Shown here: positions 1 through 5,956 of the stretch, in pieces
Layout of the letters: every line of letters begins with the position of its first letter
Position numbering within the stretch: the stretch's first letter is position 1
IMG/VR virus record: IMGVR_UViG_3300036759_000185
Span: 1-26,336 of that record
Origin: a virus
Length of the DNA: 26,336 nt
Direction: 5' to 3' (one strand)
Notes under the pieces: model-generated
Told to the model about the DNA's origin: nothing
The model's input: only the letters and a program-made list of their open reading frames with translations
Database searches by the model: none
Translations under genes and position numbers: made by a program

Positions 1-5
1 CTGTG

Positions 6-54
6 TTGCGCCTTCGGCGCAAGCTTCCCATCGGTGCGCTCGCTTACGCGAGCG
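6..54. repeat. Two consecutive perfect hairpins
   Basis: Positions 6-12 and 16-22 form a perfect 7-bp stem with a TTC loop (a cTTCGg-type tetraloop if the closing pair is ignored). Positions 37-43 and 48-54 form a second perfect 7-bp stem with a 4-nt loop. Neither is followed by a T tract, so intrinsic terminator function is not supported. They could be a repetitive extragenic palindrome or the flank of a phage attachment region. No gene was recognised in 1-165. Confidence 0.45.
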
Positions 55-121
55 GTCAGTTCGACGGATTGGAAAAATCTTATCTGTTGAATTGAAACCC
101 GATGCCCCTGCTATTCTGCAA

Positions 122-163
122 GATGTCTCAAGCCGTCTAAGCCGTCTCTTGAGACGAGATAGC
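122..163. promoter_or_regulatory. Operator-like inverted repeat upstream of the dual-HTH gene
   Basis: gtctcaag (125-132) and cttgagac (148-155) are exact reverse complements separated by 15 nt, ending 11 nt before the ATG at 166. The 20-nt stretch 144-163 recurs exactly at 607-626, at the 3' end of the same gene. A DNA-binding protein encoded between two copies of a palindromic motif suggests autoregulation or a partition/excision site. This role is inferred from layout only. Confidence 0.6.
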
Positions 164-165
164 TT

Positions 166-615
166 ATGCCGATCCGAGAATGGTTGACCGAAACAGAAGC
201 ACAGCAGCTCCTCCAGAAATCCCGCGCCACCTTACGCCGATTCGTCAGCAGCGGGGCCATCCAGACAAAACTAGAACGGTTATCCGGCAGCCGGCAGAAA
301 CAAACGCTATTCCGTGCCGGCGATGTCGAGCGCCTGGCGCAGGAACCAGAACCGGCACTCATGAAACAGCCGCGTACCCTTCTTCCAACGGCTGCGCGCC
401 TGCTGCCGGCCGTGCCGATTAATAAGCTGTTTCTGACACTGGCCGAGGCCCATGCCTATAGCGGCCTGCACAAGTCGCTATTGATTCGATTAGTCAACAG
501 CGGACATCTCCGACGTGTTCCAGGCACGCGTCACTGGCTGATTGCCCGCAGCGCGCTGGACGCTTTCGCTGAGAGTTTCAGGAACATGTCTCAGCCGTCT
601 CAAGATGTCTCTTGA
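166..615 (+). CDS. Protein with two excisionase-like (HTH_17) domains
   Basis: A 149-residue predicted DNA-binding protein. Residues about 5-58 (start WLTETEAQQLL, then an RRFVSSGAI recognition-helix region and an LFRAGDVERLAQ strand-helix) form one MerR/excisionase-type winged helix. Residues about 88-140 (FLTLAEAHAYSG, LIRLVNSGHLRRV, HWLIARSALDAF) form a second. The two are joined by a basic, Pro-rich linker. Single-domain proteins of this family are phage excisionases or small regulators; tandem copies in one chain are less usual. The gene is bracketed by the same palindromic repeat and its stop codon lies inside the downstream copy. There is only a weak Shine-Dalgarno (GAG) before the ATG. 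It could be an excisionase/directionality factor, a repressor or a partition-type protein; the sequence alone does not decide. Confidence 0.75.
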   Translation: MPIREWLTETEAQQLLQKSRATLRRFVSSGAIQTKLERLSGSRQKQTLFRAGDVERLAQEPEPALMKQPRTLLPTAARLLPAVPINKLFLTLAEAHAYSGLHKSLLIRLVNSGHLRRVPGTRHWLIARSALDAFAESFRNMSQPSQDVS

Positions 616-626
616 GACGAGATAGC
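586..626. promoter_or_regulatory. Second copy of the gtctca/tgagac repeat
   Basis: gtctcaag (597-604) and cttgagac (611-618) form an 8-bp inverted repeat with a 6-nt spacer; a further gtctca lies at 588-593. Positions 607-626 are identical to 144-163. The repeat overlaps the TGA stop (613-615) of the dual-HTH gene and precedes the 3' end of the convergent gene at 649. Confidence 0.6.
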
Positions 627-648
627 CTCATCCGAATCCTTGCTTATC

Positions 649-1128
649 TCAGGGGTTTCGGCAGGTCTTCGCAAATTGTTCAGTAAAGCCAGAGACATCA
701 AATTTTGCCATCACAGGCCCTTGATGAAAAGGCGTCCATTCAATGTAGAAATAGTGAGTAGAGGCAAACTGCTTAGCAAGTCGCGCCGGATTGGGACTAA
801 ATAGCAATTTGTTGTCGCCCGATTCGGTCCAACTCTCCGCTTTAGGTTTTCCGTCGTCCAGACGAATTCGCACGTAACCGTTTTGCAACACCCGATAGGT
901 GAGCACCGCGATATCGAATCTTTTCGAACTCGTACACTTGACACCAATGCCCGGACGAATTTTTTGTTCCCCGATATCAACATCCTCCACCGCTGAGCGC
1001 GTGAAGACTATTGTCCTCGTACCGTCAATCGAGACGCTCGGTTCAGCCTCTTTCCAATCCTCTGCCTCAGACTGACCGCTAAAAAGTTTCGCAGTAAGAG
1101 CGCTTAACAGCGCAAGTTCAAGGCGCAT
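649..1128 (-). CDS. TagO/VasI-like hypothetical protein
   Basis: A 159-residue protein, probably exported. The N-terminus (MRLELALLSALTAKLF) is a short hydrophobic stretch that could act as a signal peptide, though it is weak. The core is characteristic: a GIGVKC strand, then VRIRLDDGKPKAESWTES, then a KLLFSP-Ala-Leu region, then IEWTPF followed by AKFDVSGF. This order matches the domain in type VI secretion-associated TagO/VasI proteins and in many free-standing phage or bacterial homologues whose function is unknown. The start is supported by a strong Shine-Dalgarno (aagggagg, 8 nt upstream). No other type VI gene is present, so a secretion role is not implied. Its position beside phage regulators suggests a moron or cargo gene. 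Confidence 0.6.
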   Translation of the reverse strand: MRLELALLSALTAKLFSGQSEAEDWKEAEPSVSIDGTRTIVFTRSAVEDVDIGEQKIRPGIGVKCTSSKRFDIAVLTYRVLQNGYVRIRLDDGKPKAESWTESGDNKLLFSPNPARLAKQFASTHYFYIEWTPFHQGPVMAKFDVSGFTEQFAKTCRNP

Positions 1129-1206
1129 CTGTAAACCCTCCCTTAATGCCGTCTTGTGATTACCCAGGGACTCGATTCGATTTAAAAAACTTCTACTGAA
1201 TATCGC

Positions 1207-1249
1207 GTCTCATGAGATATCTCATGAGACAGTGAGACATCTTGAGTCA
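1207..1249. promoter_or_regulatory. 24-bp perfect palindrome, third gtctca/tgagac site
   Basis: Positions 1207-1230 are a perfect 24-bp palindrome (gtctcatgagat and its reverse complement). Another tgagac follows at 1233-1238, then cttgag at 1241-1246. It lies in the divergent region between the minus-strand gene starting at 1128 and the plus-strand gene starting at 1286. The half-site shares gtctca/tgagac with the repeats at 122-163 and 586-626, so all three may bind the same regulator. Confidence 0.6.
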
Positions 1250-1285
1250 AATACCGCTCGAAGAGCATCTCTAAGACAGAGCCAA

Positions 1286-1522
1286 ATGCCCACGGTTTTA
1301 CGAATCGACGGATTCCGGTTTCACTTCTTCAGCAACGAAGGAGCCGAGCCGCCTCACATCCACGTGGAAAGCGCCGGCAGCCGCGCCAAGTTTTGGCTGA
1401 TTCCCGTCGCGCTCGCCTGGAACCGGGGTTACAATGAGAGCGTTTTAAACCGCCTCAATCAAATCGTTTCGGAAAACCGAACGATGCTCCTGGAAGCCTG
1501 GAATGAATACTTTCAAAACTAA
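1286..1522 (+). CDS. DUF4160 family protein
   Basis: A 78-residue protein opening MPTVLRIDGFRFHFFSNEG, followed by EPPHIHVESAG and AKFWLIPV, the standard DUF4160 pattern. It is found in bacteria next to DUF2442 proteins and is often discussed as one half of a toxin-antitoxin-like pair, without an established biochemical activity. An in-frame GTG at 1232 would add 18 unconserved residues and start at the edge of the palindrome, so ATG 1286, where family similarity begins, is preferred. The gene overlaps the DUF2442 gene by 20 nt, which suggests coupled translation. Confidence 0.85.
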   Translation: MPTVLRIDGFRFHFFSNEGAEPPHIHVESAGSRAKFWLIPVALAWNRGYNESVLNRLNQIVSENRTMLLEAWNEYFQN

Positions 1523-1730
1523 TCCCGCAGCAATTGAAGTGAAGGTCGATGACGACACGATCTGGGCACGCTTAGCTGACGGCCGCGAAATCCGCGTACC
1601 GATTGCGTGGTTTCCCCGCCTGGCTAACGCCAGCCCGGAAGATCGACGGATATTTGAGTTTGATGACATCGGCATTCATTGGCCAAAAGTGGATGAAGAT
1701 CTTTCGATAGCCGGATTTCTGCGACTTTAA
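1503..1730 (+). CDS. DUF2442 family protein
   Basis: A 75-residue protein. Strand-rich core VEVKVDDDTIWARLADGREIRVPIAWFPRL-like (written here as VKVDDDTIWARLADG, then REIRVPIAWFPRLANA), then a short helix (SPEDRRIFEF) and a terminal DIGIHWPKVDEDLSIAGFL segment. This is the complete DUF2442 pattern (roughly 75-90 residues in the family). It is encoded immediately after and overlapping DUF4160, the usual partner arrangement. The pair may form a small toxin-antitoxin or regulatory module, but no residue seen here fixes a reaction. It reads into the zinc-ribbon genes downstream with an 8-nt gap. Confidence 0.88.
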   Translation: MNTFKTNPAAIEVKVDDDTIWARLADGREIRVPIAWFPRLANASPEDRRIFEFDDIGIHWPKVDEDLSIAGFLRL

Positions 1731-1738
1731 CGCAGAAA

Positions 1739-1933
1739 ATGCCTGCCGAAAATTCCCCGCCATCACTTCCCTTCGTCTGTCCGTTCTGCGGCACCAAAAG
1801 CTACAACCCACACGATGCCGAGCACGAATACTGCGGCCGCTGCCATGTCTTCGTGGCGGATCGCCGGGCGTACCTGCGCGCCATAGAAGAATGGCGCGAG
1901 CGCTACAGCAAAAAAGCAGAGAATGGAACGTGA
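1739..1933 (+). CDS. Small zinc-ribbon protein (first of three)
   Basis: A 64-residue protein with a CPFCG knuckle at about residues 14-18 and a CGRC knuckle at about 32-35, separated by a His/Glu-rich turn, giving a four-cysteine zinc ribbon. A helical, charged tail follows (RRAYLRAIEEWRERYSKK). No enzyme signature is visible; a DNA-, RNA- or protein-binding role is a reasonable inference. Its TGA overlaps the GTG of the next gene (GTGA), so the two are probably translationally coupled. Confidence 0.65.
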   Translation: MPAENSPPSLPFVCPFCGTKSYNPHDAEHEYCGRCHVFVADRRAYLRAIEEWRERYSKKAENGT

Positions 1934-2223
1934 CCATCGAACGCCGGCTGCTGACCAGCCTGGAAGATATCGAACTCATCACGCTGGAATGTCTTTCCTG
2001 CTCGTCGCGGCTGTCCATCCCGCCCGATTTGCCGCGCGAAATTCCCACGCAATGCCCGAGCTGCCTGAAGCCCTGGCTGCCGCTGCATCCTGCGGCCAGT
2101 AGCGCGAGCGCATCGCCCTTACTGAATTTCACAATGTCGCTTCGGCGGTTGCGCATGCTGAGCAAGGAAGGCGTGGAACTGGGGTTTCGCGTGTTGCTGG
2201 AATTCCGCGCGCCGGATGCGTAG
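1930..2223 (+). CDS. Small zinc-ribbon protein (second of three)
   Basis: A 97-residue protein from GTG 1930, which overlaps the upstream stop (GTGA). An in-frame ATG at 1891 lies within the previous gene and is less likely. Residues from about 19 hold CLSC, and CPSC follows about 23 residues later, giving the two knuckles of a zinc ribbon with an intervening Pro-rich segment (RLSIPPDLPREIP). The C-terminal half has a Ser/Ala linker and a basic helix (SLRRLRMLSKEG) ending in a strand (LGFRVLLEF). The function is unknown. Confidence 0.55.
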   Translation: MTIERRLLTSLEDIELITLECLSCSSRLSIPPDLPREIPTQCPSCLKPWLPLHPAASSASASPLLNFTMSLRRLRMLSKEGVELGFRVLLEFRAPDA

Positions 2224-2238
2224 AGGAGAAATTGAGAA

Positions 2239-2514
2239 ATGCCCCCGCCGCGAACCACGCACCTGAAGCCGGATCGCTGCCCGGCTTGCTTGTACCGCTT
2301 AGATGCCGCAATTGCTGCATTCAAAGATGTGACACCGAGTCCCGGAGATTTCACCGTTTGCATTCAATGCGGAGCCGTGCTCGAATTCGACAACAATCTG
2401 CACGTGCAGAAAGTCAGCGAGCAAGGGAAACAGAAGATTGCCGGAACACCACAATTAGCCATTCAACTAGCACGAGTCGTTGAAGGCGTTCAACGTATTA
2501 AACGGAGAAACTGA
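2239..2514 (+). CDS. Small zinc-ribbon protein (third of three)
   Basis: A 91-residue protein. HLKPDRCPACLYRLDAA (about residues 8-24) is followed by PSPGDFTVCIQCGAVLEFD (about 34-52), a four-cysteine ribbon of a widely distributed hypothetical family often found in phages and mobile elements. The C-terminus is a basic helix. The start is supported by a GAGGAGAA Shine-Dalgarno. The 17-nt leader 2225-2241 differs by one base from the leader of the next gene (2504-2520). Confidence 0.7.
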   Translation: MPPPRTTHLKPDRCPACLYRLDAAIAAFKDVTPSPGDFTVCIQCGAVLEFDNNLHVQKVSEQGKQKIAGTPQLAIQLARVVEGVQRIKRRN

Positions 2515-3116
2515 GAAATGCCCTCAGAGAACGAAATGCCGCCCGAAGAGAAGATCACACTGCAATTCACCGATGCCGAACTGGACTTGCTTACCTTCTC
2601 ACTCGGTGCCACACGCCATACCTTAATGAACGATGAACGCATACCGGTAGAATTCACACAAGCCGTAGATAAATTACGCGAGCGCATCCAAACCGCACAA
2701 CAACCGTCGCTTACGCAAAGAAGCCGGAATGTCCGATAACGTGTAGTATGTTCCCTTGCCTCTACGGCAAACAAAGCACTTAACCGCATTGCGCAGTTGA
2801 CCATATCCGGAACCACAACAGGTTGTGCTTTGCGCCGCCAAGTTTGCTCTTTCTTCCCCTCGATACCGCATAAGAGAGGCACCAGATCGGCACCCAAAAG
2901 CATAACGGCAATCGGCTGCAACTGGTGATTCACTGCCACGCGCGCTAAACGCGCAATTACGGGATGCAACTCCGGACCTAAGCCAGCCTCATAGCGCGCG
3001 ATAGTGCGAACGGTTACGCCGGCTTCGCGTGCAAGTGCTTCCTGCGTAAGTCCCAGTTTTTCACGCAGCTCCGTTAGAGCCTGAGTCAGTATCAGCGAAT
3101 AAGATTTCTCTTTCAT
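2490..3116 (-). CDS. XRE-family repressor (C-terminal end uncertain)
   Basis: ATG 3116 begins a clear helix-turn-helix: LTELREKLGLTQEALAREAG, then VTVRTIARYEAG and a third helix (HPVIARLARVAV), the CI/Cro-type DNA-binding fold, at residues about 10-70. It is divergent from the AlpA-like gene at 3203, as expected for a lysogeny repressor. The open frame continues to 2490 (208 codons), but beyond residue about 85 the translation loses family character and runs antisense to the gene at 2518-2739. In the adjacent frame the same DNA encodes a plausible zinc-binding tail ending at 2674. The real protein may end there through a one-base frame change (see finding). The HTH part is certain; the 3' boundary is not. 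Confidence 0.7.
   Translation of the reverse strand: MKEKSYSLILTQALTELREKLGLTQEALAREAGVTVRTIARYEAGLGPELHPVIARLARVAVNHQLQPIAVMLLGADLVPLLCGIEGKKEQTWRRKAQPVVVPDMVNCAMRLSALFAVEAREHTTRYRTFRLLCVSDGCCAVWMRSRNLSTACVNSTGMRSSFIKVWRVAPSEKVSKSSSASVNCSVIFSSGGISFSEGISQFLRLIR
2518..2739 (+). CDS. Small hypothetical protein, last gene of the plus-strand operon
   Basis: A 73-residue protein of unknown function. After a charged N-terminus it has LQFTDAELDLLTFSLG, then an amphipathic helix (FTQAVDKLRERIQTA) and a polar tail. The Shine-Dalgarno GGAGAAA lies just upstream. The LQFTDAEL...LG segment resembles LEFSPAEL...LG in the small protein at 8539-8736 (8 identities in 17 ungapped positions), so the two may be distant relatives. 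The gene lies wholly antisense to the long form of the repressor reading frame at 2490-3116, and this conflict lowers confidence in that frame's 3' part. Confidence 0.6.
   Translation: MPSENEMPPEEKITLQFTDAELDLLTFSLGATRHTLMNDERIPVEFTQAVDKLRERIQTAQQPSLTQRSRNVR
2674..2871 (-). CDS. Alternative-frame zinc-binding segment, possibly the 3' part of the repressor gene
   Basis: In the -1 frame relative to the XRE gene an ATG at 2871 opens a 65-residue frame containing TTCCGSGYGQ, then AVKCFVCRRGKG and YYTLSDIPASLRKRRL. The Cys-Cys...Cys-x2-Cys spacing looks like a zinc knuckle and reads more like real protein than the overlapping repressor frame. It overlaps the convergent plus-strand gene by only 66 nt. 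It may be a separate small gene or the true C-terminus of the repressor after a frameshift. It could still be chance. Confidence 0.4.
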   Translation of the reverse strand: MRYRGEERANLAAQSTTCCGSGYGQLRNAVKCFVCRRGKGTYYTLSDIPASLRKRRLLCGLDALA

Positions 3117-3202
3117 GAGCCTCACGCACCTCTGACCACGTACTTGTTTTTCAAAAATCGCGTACTTGCCATCGCCCCGTTTCGCCTCAATGCTCAAGCC
3201 GT
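3117..3202. promoter_or_regulatory. Divergent control region of the lysogeny switch
   Basis: This 86-bp region separates the XRE repressor (leftward) from the AlpA-like gene (rightward). An exact 8-nt direct repeat, cgtacttg, lies at 3139-3146 and 3161-3168, 22 nt apart, about two helical turns, flanking an AT-rich segment (tttttcaaaaa). This is the arrangement expected of operator sites on one face of the helix. No convincing -35/-10 pair was identified in either direction. Confidence 0.5.
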
Positions 3203-3415
3203 ATGACAATGCAATGGAACAGCGCAAAAAACTATGGCTTAACAAAACGCGATACCGCCCGCGTTCTCAATATCAGCCTGGCTACCTTAAATCGCTGGAT
3301 GGCAAAAGGCTGCGCACCTCCGTATCGCAAGATTGGCCCCCGACTCATCCGCTTCAACGAGCGGGAATTACTGGAGTGGGCACATCGCCAACCCGGCCCC
3401 GCACGATTGAATTGA
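3203..3415 (+). CDS. AlpA/excisionase-like HTH protein
   Basis: A 70-residue protein. YGLTKRDTARVLNISLATLNRW (given in two parts: YGLTKRDTARVL, NISLATLNRWMAKG) is the HTH, followed by the wing PPYRKIGPRLIRFNERELLEW, the usual order for AlpA/HTH_17 regulators and excisionases. ATGs at 3203, 3209 and 3212-adjacent positions make the exact start uncertain. Divergent from the XRE repressor across a short operator-like region, it may act as a Cro-like factor, excisionase or activator. It converges on the late operon end at 3428. Confidence 0.78.
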   Translation: MTMQWNSAKNYGLTKRDTARVLNISLATLNRWMAKGCAPPYRKIGPRLIRFNERELLEWAHRQPGPARLN

Positions 3416-3427
3416 ATCAAAGCCTTC

Positions 3428-3613
3428 TCACCAGTCGGCCGGCCACTTCTCCGCTTTCCGCATGGCTTCGAGAATTACCTCCCGGATGCGCGCCAAGTCT
3501 TTCGCTAAGTTTGGCCTCAATTGAGCCGAATTAAAGAGCAGGGAATCCACCGCCGCCGCCAGCACGCCCCAATCATGCGCGGGAAGTTTAACGCCAATGC
3601 TCTTTTCGCTCAT
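3428..3613 (-). CDS. Small hypothetical protein, last gene of the late operon
   Basis: A 61-residue protein from ATG 3613, whose ATG overlaps the TGA of the holin-like gene (ATGA). It is soluble and helical: DWGVLAAAVDSLLFNSAQL, then LAKDLARIREVILEAMRKAEKW. Longer in-frame translation upstream is antisense/out-of-frame to the better holin-like frame, so the short start is chosen. Position after a holin-like gene suggests a lysis-related or regulatory role, but no family was recognised. Confidence 0.5.
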   Translation of the reverse strand: MSEKSIGVKLPAHDWGVLAAAVDSLLFNSAQLRPNLAKDLARIREVILEAMRKAEKWPADW

Positions 3614-3789
3614 CCACCGGCACCCCGCACAAGAAACACCAGGTAACCGAGAATGGAAGCCAACACCAGCGCTGCCAGCACCGCCACCAGGCCCGCGCCT
3701 GGCACGAGCAGGGCGCCCAGCAGCAGCGCCGCATCCACAAATGCCACCAGCCCGAGCACCACGACCGTAACGAGTGAGACGCGTGTCAT
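3610..3789 (-). CDS. Holin-like protein with two membrane helices
   Basis: A 59-residue protein, too short for many ORF cut-offs. It starts MTRVSLVTVVVLGLV and is hydrophobic almost throughout. Two predicted transmembrane segments at about residues 4-28 and 32-55 are separated by a short turn (VPGAG), with a tiny charged tail (VRGAGG). ATG 3789 lies three bases after the stop of the fibre gene, and the TGA overlaps the next ATG. Class II holins have this size and topology, and the place at the end of the structural genes suits lysis. No endolysin was found next to it, so a generic small membrane protein remains possible. Confidence 0.6.
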   Translation of the reverse strand: MTRVSLVTVVVLGLVAFVDAALLLGALLVPGAGLVAVLAALVLASILGYLVFLVRGAGG

Positions 3790-3792
3790 TGC

Positions 3793-5523
3793 TCAACAGA
3801 AATACGTCGCAAACAGATAAATTTCGTAGGTGATAGTCGTTTGAATTGTGCCACCGGTATATTCCGGCACCACGGTAAAGCCGCCGCCGGTCGGATCGAG
3901 CCAACACACTCCCGGATTCCAGGCCGGTTTGTTCACGTTGATCGTGCAAGGTATCCGGATACTCGCCCAGTTCTGCGGCGCCACGGGTGGATTCGTAACG
4001 TTGAAAAAAATGCTGCCGCTACCAGCCAGTTTGATTGTGAAGCGCGTCGTACACCAGCAAATGGGACCAAACAGCAAATACTTACCGTAGACTACTGCCG
4101 CGCTCGCAATCGTCATACTGCCGCCTGGCGCGAATTGCGGAGTCCAGTCGAGCAATGCGCCCAGATTGACTTGATCCGGCGCTGCGAAGGTAGCCGCCGC
4201 ATCCAGCCGCAGGCCACCGGTCACGCGCACGCTAGAGGCTAGTTCCAGCCAATTCCCATTGGCCGCATCCGCCACCGTGACACGTGGCCCATCGGGAAAA
4301 TCCGGCGCCTGAAAATCGAGCGTCATCGTTTTCCCAAGCGCGCTCGTTAACGTGAGTGCCGACAAATCCGTCAGCGATGCTGGATCGCCTTTATCGCCCT
4401 TATCGCCTTTTGGTCCTTGTGGCCCCTCCGGTCCTTCCGGTCCCGGATCACCCTGCGGTCCTTGCGCACCGGTATCGCCGGGATCGCCTTTCGGCCCTTG
4501 CGGTCCCATATCACCGGGCGGCCCTTGCGCGCCGGCCGCTCCGGTATCACCCTTCGGCCCCTGCGCACCCGCGGCGCCGGGATCGCCTTTCGGCCCTTGC
4601 GCACCGGCCGCTCCGGTATCACCCTTCGGCCCCTGTGCACCGGCCGCACCGGTATCGCCCTTCGGCCCTTGCGCACCAGTCGCTCCCGAATCACCGGGCG
4701 GCCCTTGCGCACCCGCCGGGCCCGTGGCACCCGTCGGCCCCTGCGGCCCTTGCGGTCCCGGATCGCCGGCCGGACCCTGCACCGGTCCGGCATCCGCCCA
4801 TTCACTCCCACTCCACACCCAGAGATGGCCGTTATCTTCGGTGATGTACGCATCACCTGTTGCCGCGCCCGCGGCCGGCAAATCCGCTGCCGTCGCTACC
4901 ACGCCCTGTAACTCGAGGCCCGTTCCTTCCGGTCCTTGCGGCCCTTGCGGTCCCGGATCACCCTGCGGCCCCTGCGGTCCGGGATCGCCCGCCGGTCCCG
5001 TATCGCCGGCCGGTCCTGGAGGTCCCTCCGGTCCCGGAATCCCGCCTTCTTCGATGAAGGTATCAATCTGCTCCTGCATCGCTTCGACTTCGGCATCGAT
5101 CGTGCGCATCCAGGTTTCATACGGTTCCGGCGGTTCCACCGGCGCATCATCGAGCGGCGCCACCACGCGATAGACGAAACCAGGGAAGGTCAATTTTTCG
5201 CTCGACGTTTCCACATCCACGCTGGCCGAACAGGTGCCGGGAACCGAGATTTCACTGCCCACGATGTCATAGGCAATCGAACCGCTCACAGCATCCACGA
5301 CGCGCGCCGGACTGCGATCGATGACTCCATCCGGCCGCTCGAAATTGAGGTAAACGACGGCTTGCTCGCCGATGACATACGGCCGGTTGCGCGCCGTCAG
5401 AGACAGCCGCAACGGATAGGTATCCTGATCGCCGCGATAGTAAACCAGCTCCGTCGGTTTTGGACATTCCACCGCGTACAGCTCGAGTCGTACATCGTAG
5501 GGTTTCTCTTGTATCATCGTCAT
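3793..5523 (-). CDS. Tail fibre with BppU-like N-terminus and collagen repeats
   Basis: A 576-residue fibre. Residues 1-120 ([42 protein letters not shown]) resemble the immunoglobulin-like N-terminus of baseplate upper protein BppU, which anchors fibres to the tail tip. A short coiled coil (about 136-159) is followed by about 13 Gly-X-Y triplets (161-200), a small spacer domain (201-249, with [11 protein letters not shown], common in phage fibres), about 44 further triplets (250-381) and a globular C-terminus of about 190 residues likely to contact the host. Collagen stretches make trimeric stalks. The start overlaps the upstream stop (ATGA); ATG 5517 has equally good spacing from an aagg Shine-Dalgarno. 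Confidence 0.8.
   Translation of the reverse strand: MTMIQEKPYDVRLELYAVECPKPTELVYYRGDQDTYPLRLSLTARNRPYVIGEQAVVYLNFERPDGVIDRSPARVVDAVSGSIAYDIVGSEISVPGTCSASVDVETSSEKLTFPGFVYRVVAPLDDAPVEPPEPYETWMRTIDAEVEAMQEQIDTFIEEGGIPGPEGPPGPAGDTGPAGDPGPQGPQGDPGPQGPQGPEGTGLELQGVVATAADLPAAGAATGDAYITEDNGHLWVWSGSEWADAGPVQGPAGDPGPQGPQGPTGATGPAGAQGPPGDSGATGAQGPKGDTGAAGAQGPKGDTGAAGAQGPKGDPGAAGAQGPKGDTGAAGAQGPPGDMGPQGPKGDPGDTGAQGPQGDPGPEGPEGPQGPKGDKGDKGDPASLTDLSALTLTSALGKTMTLDFQAPDFPDGPRVTVADAANGNWLELASSVRVTGGLRLDAAATFAAPDQVNLGALLDWTPQFAPGGSMTIASAAVVYGKYLLFGPICWCTTRFTIKLAGSGSIFFNVTNPPVAPQNWASIRIPCTINVNKPAWNPGVCWLDPTGGGFTVVPEYTGGTIQTTITYEIYLFATYFC
4534..4677 (-). repeat. Four tandem 12-residue collagen units
   Basis: Within the fibre gene, residues 283-330 are four copies of [12 protein letters not shown] (the third has GDP in place of GDT), encoded by near-identical 36-nt units. 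Such tandem units readily expand or contract by recombination, so stalk length may vary between relatives. Confidence 0.85.
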
Positions 5524-5732
5524 CCTTCCCCTTCCGCAGCCTGCGCCAGGTGATACACAAACTTCATCAGGTGCGCGCCCAGCTCCGGCGATTCCCGCAA
5601 CAGCACAAGTAACAGCGCGACGGCTTCTCGCTCCGCTTGCGTGCGTGGAAACCAGCTCGCTGTTTCGAAGGCCTTGACATTCAGTGGCGGCCGGATCGGC
5701 CCTTCGGTCGGCCGCTTGCGCGCCTGCTTCAT
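5520..5732 (-). CDS. Small hypothetical protein
   Basis: A 70-residue protein from ATG 5732, which overlaps the previous stop (ATGA) and ends in an ATGA overlap with the fibre gene. The first 20 residues are basic and Pro-rich ([15 protein letters not shown]). The rest is helical ([20 protein letters not shown]). Longer in-frame translation upstream is a shadow of the neighbouring gene. The function is unknown. Confidence 0.55.
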   Translation of the reverse strand: MKQARKRPTEGPIRPPLNVKAFETASWFPRTQAEREAVALLLVLLRESPELGAHLMKFVYHLAQAAEGEG

Positions 5733-5956
5733 GAAGGCCGTCCCTTCTCCTGCAGAACGGCCGGCTCCAGTTCGCGCAACTTGGCGCCGACCAATTCGAT
5801 CAGTTCCTGCTCGGCCGGCGTTAGCTTCCACGGTTCCCCCTGCAACGTGAGGCGCAGCACACCGCCGCGCGCGCAGACATGCCGGCACAGCACATGAATA
5901 CGCCAGCCCCAGAAACCAACTGGCAGTGTTGTCAGAAAGCACCGGCGCAGCATCAT
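5729..5956 (-). CDS. Small hypothetical protein downstream of the primase
   Basis: A 75-residue protein whose ATG overlaps the primase stop (ATGA). The N-terminal third is hydrophobic and Cys-containing ([27 protein letters not shown]). The C-terminal half is a polar helix pair ([20 protein letters not shown]). No family was recognised. Stop/start overlaps on both sides support it as a real operon member. Confidence 0.5.
   Translation of the reverse strand: MMLRRCFLTTLPVGFWGWRIHVLCRHVCARGGVLRLTLQGEPWKLTPAEQELIELVGAKLRELEPAVLQEKGRPS

Noticed and set aside
6-54. Hairpins at the left edge as transcription terminators
   Set aside because: Both stems are perfect but neither is followed by a run of T on either strand.
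4534-4677. Regularly spaced repeats as a CRISPR array
   Set aside because: The 36-nt units are coding collagen triplets in frame, with no unique spacers and no cas genes.
4352-5173. Long plus-strand frame rich in Gly-Pro-Cys opposite the fibre gene
   Set aside because: It is the mirror reading of the collagen repeats; its repetitive Pro/Gly/Cys composition comes from the opposite-strand GXY codons, and there is no Shine-Dalgarno.
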